Below are positions 60,632-64,000 of a stretch of DNA of 64,000 bases, piece after piece. The number at the start of each line of letters is the position of its first letter. Positions within the stretch are counted from its first letter, which is position 1. The DNA is from Chryseosolibacter sp036402075. GTDB lineage: Bacteria > Bacteroidota > Bacteroidia > Cytophagales > Cyclobacteriaceae. The notes under the pieces were generated by a model, which saw only the letters and a list, made by a program, of their open reading frames with translations, made no database searches and was not told the origin of the DNA. The stretch covers positions 1 through 64,000 of the forward strand of contig DASWTP010000284.1 of NCBI GenBank assembly GCA_036402075.1, given 5' to 3'. The position numbers and the translations under genes were made by a program.

Positions 60632-61334
60632 GAAATTTGGCAAACTCCAGGCGCTTTCGAATGTCGATCTGGACCTAAGCATGGCAAAATCCTACGCGCT
60701 GGTTGGTCCGAACGGTTCAGGCAAAACTACGCTTATCAAAAGCATCCTTGGGTTGGTGGTTCCCACCGCAGGCGAAATCTGGTTCAATAATAAGAGTATT
60801 GCCAAAGACTGGAAATATCGCGAGAACATCGGGTACATGCCGCAGATCGGCCGTTATCCCGAGAACATGACCATCGGCCAACTCATCGACATGATGAAAA
60901 ATATCCGGAGCAATGTTACCCAACTCGATGACAGTTTAATCGATGAGTTCAAGCTTTACAAGATCTACGACAAACGGATGCATACACTTTCGGGAGGAAC
61001 ACGCCAGAAAGTAAGTGCAGCGCTCGCGTTTATGTTCAATCCCCCGGTGCTAATCCTCGATGAACCTACGGCAGGACTCGACCCAATCTCTGTCGAACTC
61101 CTGAAAGAGAAAATCCTGGAAGAAAAAGCAAAGGGCAAGCTGCTTATAATTTCATCGCACATTCTCAGCGACCTGGACGAACTTACAACGAACATGGTAT
61201 ACATCTTCGAGGGCCAGGTGCACTACAACAACTCAATCCAGTCACTCAAAGACGAAACCCAGGAAAAGAAACTTGGAAAAGCCATCGCGACAATGATCGG
61301 CCAGAAACAATTGATTGACTCAATTAATAAATAA
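60606..61334 (+). CDS. nosF: NosF, ABC transporter ATPase
   Basis: 242 residues. Walker A GPNGSGKTT, Q-loop in GYMPQIG, signature LSGGTRQKVSAALAF and Walker B LILDEPTAGLDP. Pairs with NosY. It starts inside nosD. Confidence 0.93.
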   Translation: MISIKTVTKKFGKLQALSNVDLDLSMAKSYALVGPNGSGKTTLIKSILGLVVPTAGEIWFNNKSIAKDWKYRENIGYMPQIGRYPENMTIGQLIDMMKNIRSNVTQLDDSLIDEFKLYKIYDKRMHTLSGGTRQKVSAALAFMFNPPVLILDEPTAGLDPISVELLKEKILEEKAKGKLLIISSHILSDLDELTTNMVYIFEGQVHYNNSIQSLKDETQEKKLGKAIATMIGQKQLIDSINK

Positions 61335-61338
61335 AGTT

Positions 61339-62106
61339 ATGTCACGCGTTATTAAATACGTTTTTTACGATATCCTGCGCACGCGTTTTATCCTGCTCTA
61401 TACGCTCTTGCTTCTCGTAAGCACATTCGCGCTCTTCCAGCTAGACAGCGACTCCGGGAAGGTTGTTATGAGTTTGCTGAACATTGTGTTAATGGTTGTA
61501 CCCCTGGTGAGCGTCATTTTCACAACCATCCATTTTTACAATTCATACGAATTCATTGAACTAATGCTGGCTCAGCCAATCAATCGAAAAGTTGTTTTTA
61601 TTGGCGAATACCTGGCCGTAACCTCCTCACTTTGCGCAGCCTTCGCGGTTGGCATTGGTATTCCCATCGCGATATACGGAATCACACCCACCGCGCTCAC
61701 CCTGCTCTTTTGCGGCATTGTGCTAACGATGGTTTTCGTCTCACTCGCCTTCCTTGCCTCCGTGCTTACACGCGACAAAGCGAAAGCCATTGGGATCGCA
61801 CTATTGTTTTGGTTCTATTTTTCGCTGATCTATGACGGGTTCCTGTTATGGGTCGTTTATGCCTTCAACGACTATCCGCTTGAAAAAATAACGCTTACAC
61901 TGATCGCGCTGAATCCTGTCGATCTCGCCCGGGTAATCATGCTGCTCCAGCTTGACATCTCTGCTCTTATGGGTTACACAGGCGCATTCTACAAAGACTT
62001 TTTTGGCAGCTCCTTCGGCATCCTGTTCTCCACCGCAACGCTCTTTCTCTGGATAGCGATTCCATGCCTGCTCGCGCTACGAATCTTCAGCAGGAAAGAC
62101 CTGTAA
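61339..62106 (+). CDS. nosY: NosY, ABC transporter permease
   Basis: 255 residues from ATG 61339 (MSRVIKYVFYDILRTRF); an earlier in-frame ATG at 61315 lies inside nosF. Six membrane segments of the ABC-2 permease type, with the cytoplasmic elbow EFIELMLAQPINR and a helical core ending ALRIFSRKDL. It is the last gene of the nos cluster; the FNR-like box of the next unit lies 15 bases after its stop. Confidence 0.9.
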   Translation: MSRVIKYVFYDILRTRFILLYTLLLLVSTFALFQLDSDSGKVVMSLLNIVLMVVPLVSVIFTTIHFYNSYEFIELMLAQPINRKVVFIGEYLAVTSSLCAAFAVGIGIPIAIYGITPTALTLLFCGIVLTMVFVSLAFLASVLTRDKAKAIGIALLFWFYFSLIYDGFLLWVVYAFNDYPLEKITLTLIALNPVDLARVIMLLQLDISALMGYTGAFYKDFFGSSFGILFSTATLFLWIAIPCLLALRIFSRKDL

Positions 62107-62120
62107 TATCGGCTGTGATA

Positions 62121-62163
62121 TGATTTGAATCATATGAGGTGCGAGGCGTTTGAAGAATATTTG
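62121..62163 (+). promoter_or_regulatory. FNR-like box and promoter of the fasciclin-haemoglobin pair
   Basis: A single perfect box TGATTTGAATCA (62121-62132), inside a longer palindrome ATATGATT-TG-AATCATAT, is centred 36.5 bp from the end of AATATTTG (62156-62163), a -7 element with one mismatch. No distal partner box is seen 22 bp upstream. The leader to ATG 62183 would be about 15 bases. Confidence 0.72.
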
Positions 62164-62182
62164 AATATAAAAGCTCATTTCT

Positions 62183-62728
62183 ATGAAAACCAAGTCAATT
62201 TTTTCATTGATTATTACCTCGCTCCTCCTGGCTTTCGCTTGCACTAAGCCAACACAGGAAATAGCGGTCACAGCGCATACCACGCAGCCCGGACAGTCTG
62301 CGGTGAAGGACGATGAATCAAAAAAGAACATTGTACAGACCGCCATCGCATCACCTGATCACAAAACTTTAGTGGCCGCACTTAAAGCGGCTGAGTATGT
62401 TGATGCACTTTCAAACGCTGGCCCGTTTACCGTTTTCGCACCTACTGACGAAGCGTTTGCTAAGCTCCCTGAGGGCACTGTTGAAAAGCTGACGAGGCCC
62501 GAAAATAAATCAACACTGCAAGACATACTGGAATATCATGTGTACGTGGGCGTCATTCGCGAATCTATGGTGCAGGGCAACCTCAATCTGAACCAGGTGA
62601 ACGGTAAGAACGTGTTCCTCACAAAAAAAGATGGAAAACTGCAAGTTAATGAAGCGAACATTATCGCAACAGTTGAGACTTCCAACGGCATCATTTACGT
62701 AACCGACAAGGTCTTATTGCCTCAATAA
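62183..62728 (+). CDS. Fasciclin (FAS1) domain lipoprotein
   Basis: 181 residues. Signal peptide with lipobox Cys (LAFAC), then one FAS1 domain: NIVQTAIASPDHKTLVAALKAA, PFTVFAPTDEAFAKLPEG, LEYHVYVG and a C-terminal GIIYVTDKVLLP. FAS1 domains are extracellular adhesion folds; a role in metal or haem handling has been suggested only by context. It shares an FNR-like promoter with a truncated haemoglobin whose ATG overlaps its stop (TAATG). Confidence 0.88.
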   Translation: MKTKSIFSLIITSLLLAFACTKPTQEIAVTAHTTQPGQSAVKDDESKKNIVQTAIASPDHKTLVAALKAAEYVDALSNAGPFTVFAPTDEAFAKLPEGTVEKLTRPENKSTLQDILEYHVYVGVIRESMVQGNLNLNQVNGKNVFLTKKDGKLQVNEANIIATVETSNGIIYVTDKVLLPQ

Positions 62729-63165
62729 TGGTACCCAAAAGTGAGACAACAAAAGTGTCCATGAACGAAGCGAAGCAAGATATCCTGACACGCAATGAGG
62801 TGATCACGATGGTTGATCATTTTTACGCGAAGGTAAAGGAAGACAAACTGCTGCGCGCGGTCTTCGCGCATGTAGACTGGGCTCATCATTTACCAATCAT
62901 GTATAACTTCTGGTCATCGATGCTTTTCGGTGACCAGCGTTATCGCGGCAATCCTCTGCAAAGGCACCTGCACCTGGCCATTGACCAAAGGCATTTCCAA
63001 CAGTGGCTTATTCTCTTTTATGAAACCATTGACGAAAACTTCACAGGAGAGAAAGCGGAGGAAGTAAAAATGCGGGCCAGGGCAATCGCAGGAGTGTTTC
63101 AGGTGAAGATGGGATTGATTCAGGTGCCTGGCAGAGATCCTGCTCCTTTGCCTTCTTCGGATTGA
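62728..63165 (+). CDS. Group III truncated haemoglobin
   Basis: 145 residues from ATG 62728, overlapping the previous stop; a second Met (MNEAKQD) is an alternative start. The group III pattern is seen in MVDHFYAKVKEDKLLRAVF, YNFWSSMLFG and the proximal His region IDQRHFQQWL. Such globins bind nitric oxide, oxygen or related ligands. Expression with the nos region fits a role in NO or O2 handling, which is inferred. Confidence 0.87.
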   Translation: MVPKSETTKVSMNEAKQDILTRNEVITMVDHFYAKVKEDKLLRAVFAHVDWAHHLPIMYNFWSSMLFGDQRYRGNPLQRHLHLAIDQRHFQQWLILFYETIDENFTGEKAEEVKMRARAIAGVFQVKMGLIQVPGRDPAPLPSSD

Positions 63166-63289
63166 CGCCATTGCTCATGAGTGCCAACCAGGGCTCTTCT
63201 TCAACAACCACACAATATGGTTAGGTGTTCCCTACCGCTTCCAGTGTCAAACGCTCCAAGTCAACTCCCGCTTCCCGGTCGAACGCACC

Positions 63290-63317
63290 GCATCGTCTCC
63301 CGCCACGTGGACGATGC
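63290..63317 (+). terminator. Hairpin after the fasciclin-haemoglobin pair
   Basis: GCATCGTC (63290-63297) pairs with GACGATGC (63310-63317) over a 12-base loop, followed by TTGTTGTTAG. It is a weak terminator candidate. The rest of the 328-base spacer (63166-63493) holds nothing I can identify. Confidence 0.35.
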
Positions 63318-63493
63318 TTGTTGTTAGGTTACGCGCTGCTATACCACCCCAACCAACGACCATTTTCAGGTAAGAAAACCGGATTTTTCCGGCCCTGGCA
63401 ATGAGTGATTGACGATTTCTCGCATTGATTTCAAATTCAGCACGTGTCGCCTTACTCTATTTTGGTCCTTTCTTATTTTATCCGAGCCCACAT

Positions 63494-64000
63494 ATGAAAA
63501 AAACTATTGCTGCCTTAGTCCTCGCACTTGGCTTCACTACCTGCACCGAACTTACGGACAATACGAATGAGTCGTCATACTTCACAAAATCCGTTGGAGG
63601 AGAAATTTCACTCGATGATGGTGAGCGCTGGGCAGCCCGTTACGTCAGGGAACAACAAAACGGTCGAACACTCGGTGCCCTGAATATTCCGGCATCTGCA
63701 CTGCATGGTTTTGTTAGCGGACTCGGCAACTATGTTGGTCTTCACTTTAAATATGGAATTGACGACCATGGACAAATTCATGTTCTGGTAGTTCCTAAGC
63801 TGGAAAGTAGTTTTTCGGCAGACCTGGCGCTTGATGCTTACGATGGCTCGTACATCACGTTATCCACTGTCACTTCCTGGACCCAGCGTTATGTTTCGGA
63901 AGATGCATCGCGAATCCGTTCTTATTTTTTTGGCCGCCACGTATTTGATCAGATCCTGTCGAAAGAAGCGTTTGAGAACCTAGAGGTGCGTCACGGCATC
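63494..64000 (+). CDS. Putative lipoprotein (partial, runs off the window)
   Basis: The ATG at 63494 opens a 169-codon frame to the window edge. It starts with a lipoprotein-like signal (MKKTIAALVLALGFTTC) and continues SYFTKSVGGEISLDDGERWAARYV, later LHFKYGIDDHGQIHVLVVP. I do not recognise the family. The C-terminal part is missing. Confidence 0.75.
   Translation, partial: MKKTIAALVLALGFTTCTELTDNTNESSYFTKSVGGEISLDDGERWAARYVREQQNGRTLGALNIPASALHGFVSGLGNYVGLHFKYGIDDHGQIHVLVVPKLESSFSADLALDAYDGSYITLSTVTSWTQRYVSEDASRIRSYFFGRHVFDQILSKEAFENLEVRHGI

Overview
The window reads as chromosome from a Bacteroidota bacterium, most likely a soil or sediment member of the Cytophagales. This rests on a flexirubin/aryl-polyene-type pigment locus, promoters close to the Bacteroidota TAnnTTTG -7 element, a tRNA-Leu gene without an encoded CCA end, many short lipoprotein signals and a clade II (Sec-type) nitrous-oxide reductase. 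I see no transposase, prophage or CRISPR array.

Region 1 (1-18.9 kb, all minus strand) is one end of a pigment locus. It runs from a tyrosine ammonia-lyase (17336-18877) and a FabG-type reductase through ketosynthases, a chain-length-factor-like partner, a cysteine-less KS-fold protein, two acyl carrier proteins, two hotdog dehydratase-like proteins, a thioesterase, an O-methyltransferase, a flavin-dependent halogenase-like enzyme, an LpxL-type acyltransferase, LolA-like and lipoprotein components, a NodB deacetylase, a GT2-DUF2062 glycosyltransferase split by a one-base frameshift, and an MMPL exporter cut by the window edge. The layout fits an aryl starter made from tyrosine, extended to a polyene on ACP, then tailored and moved to the outer membrane. 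The acyl-ligase and dialkylresorcinol (DarA/DarB) genes expected for a full flexirubin locus are not in the window.

Region 2 (19-32.3 kb) is mixed housekeeping: a solute-binding protein, enoyl-CoA hydratase, ComEC, PhoH, a SAM hydroxide adenosyltransferase-family protein, a receiver protein, a TPR protein, a serine hydrolase, a 5'-3' exonuclease, a SolA-like oxidase and a P1 peptidase. Its intergenic spaces carry several unrelated low-complexity word repeats.

Region 3 (32.4-64 kb) begins with tRNA-Leu(CAA) and is an oxygen-limitation/denitrification island: three two-domain universal stress proteins, a P2A cation ATPase, D-lactate dehydrogenase with an AI-2E permease, OsmC, a Crp/Fnr regulator, PAS sensors, a cytochrome-b5-like protein, a beta-CASP hydrolase, CcoI and CcoS for cbb3 oxidase maturation, a CoA-transferase, two histidine-rich membrane proteins, HemN, then cytochrome c-nosZ-nosL-nosD-nosF-nosY and a fasciclin/truncated haemoglobin pair.

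The most striking result is regulatory. FNR-like 12-mers (TGAYNNNNRTCA) sit upstream of nearly every transcription unit in region 3. At five promoters they occur as tandem pairs 22-23 bp apart, about 36 and 58 bp from a candidate -7 element. In three of these pairs the proximal box has the same departure, TGAYNNNNCTCA. This suggests one Fnr-type regulon with a shared tandem architecture, probably run by the regulator at 41209-41904.
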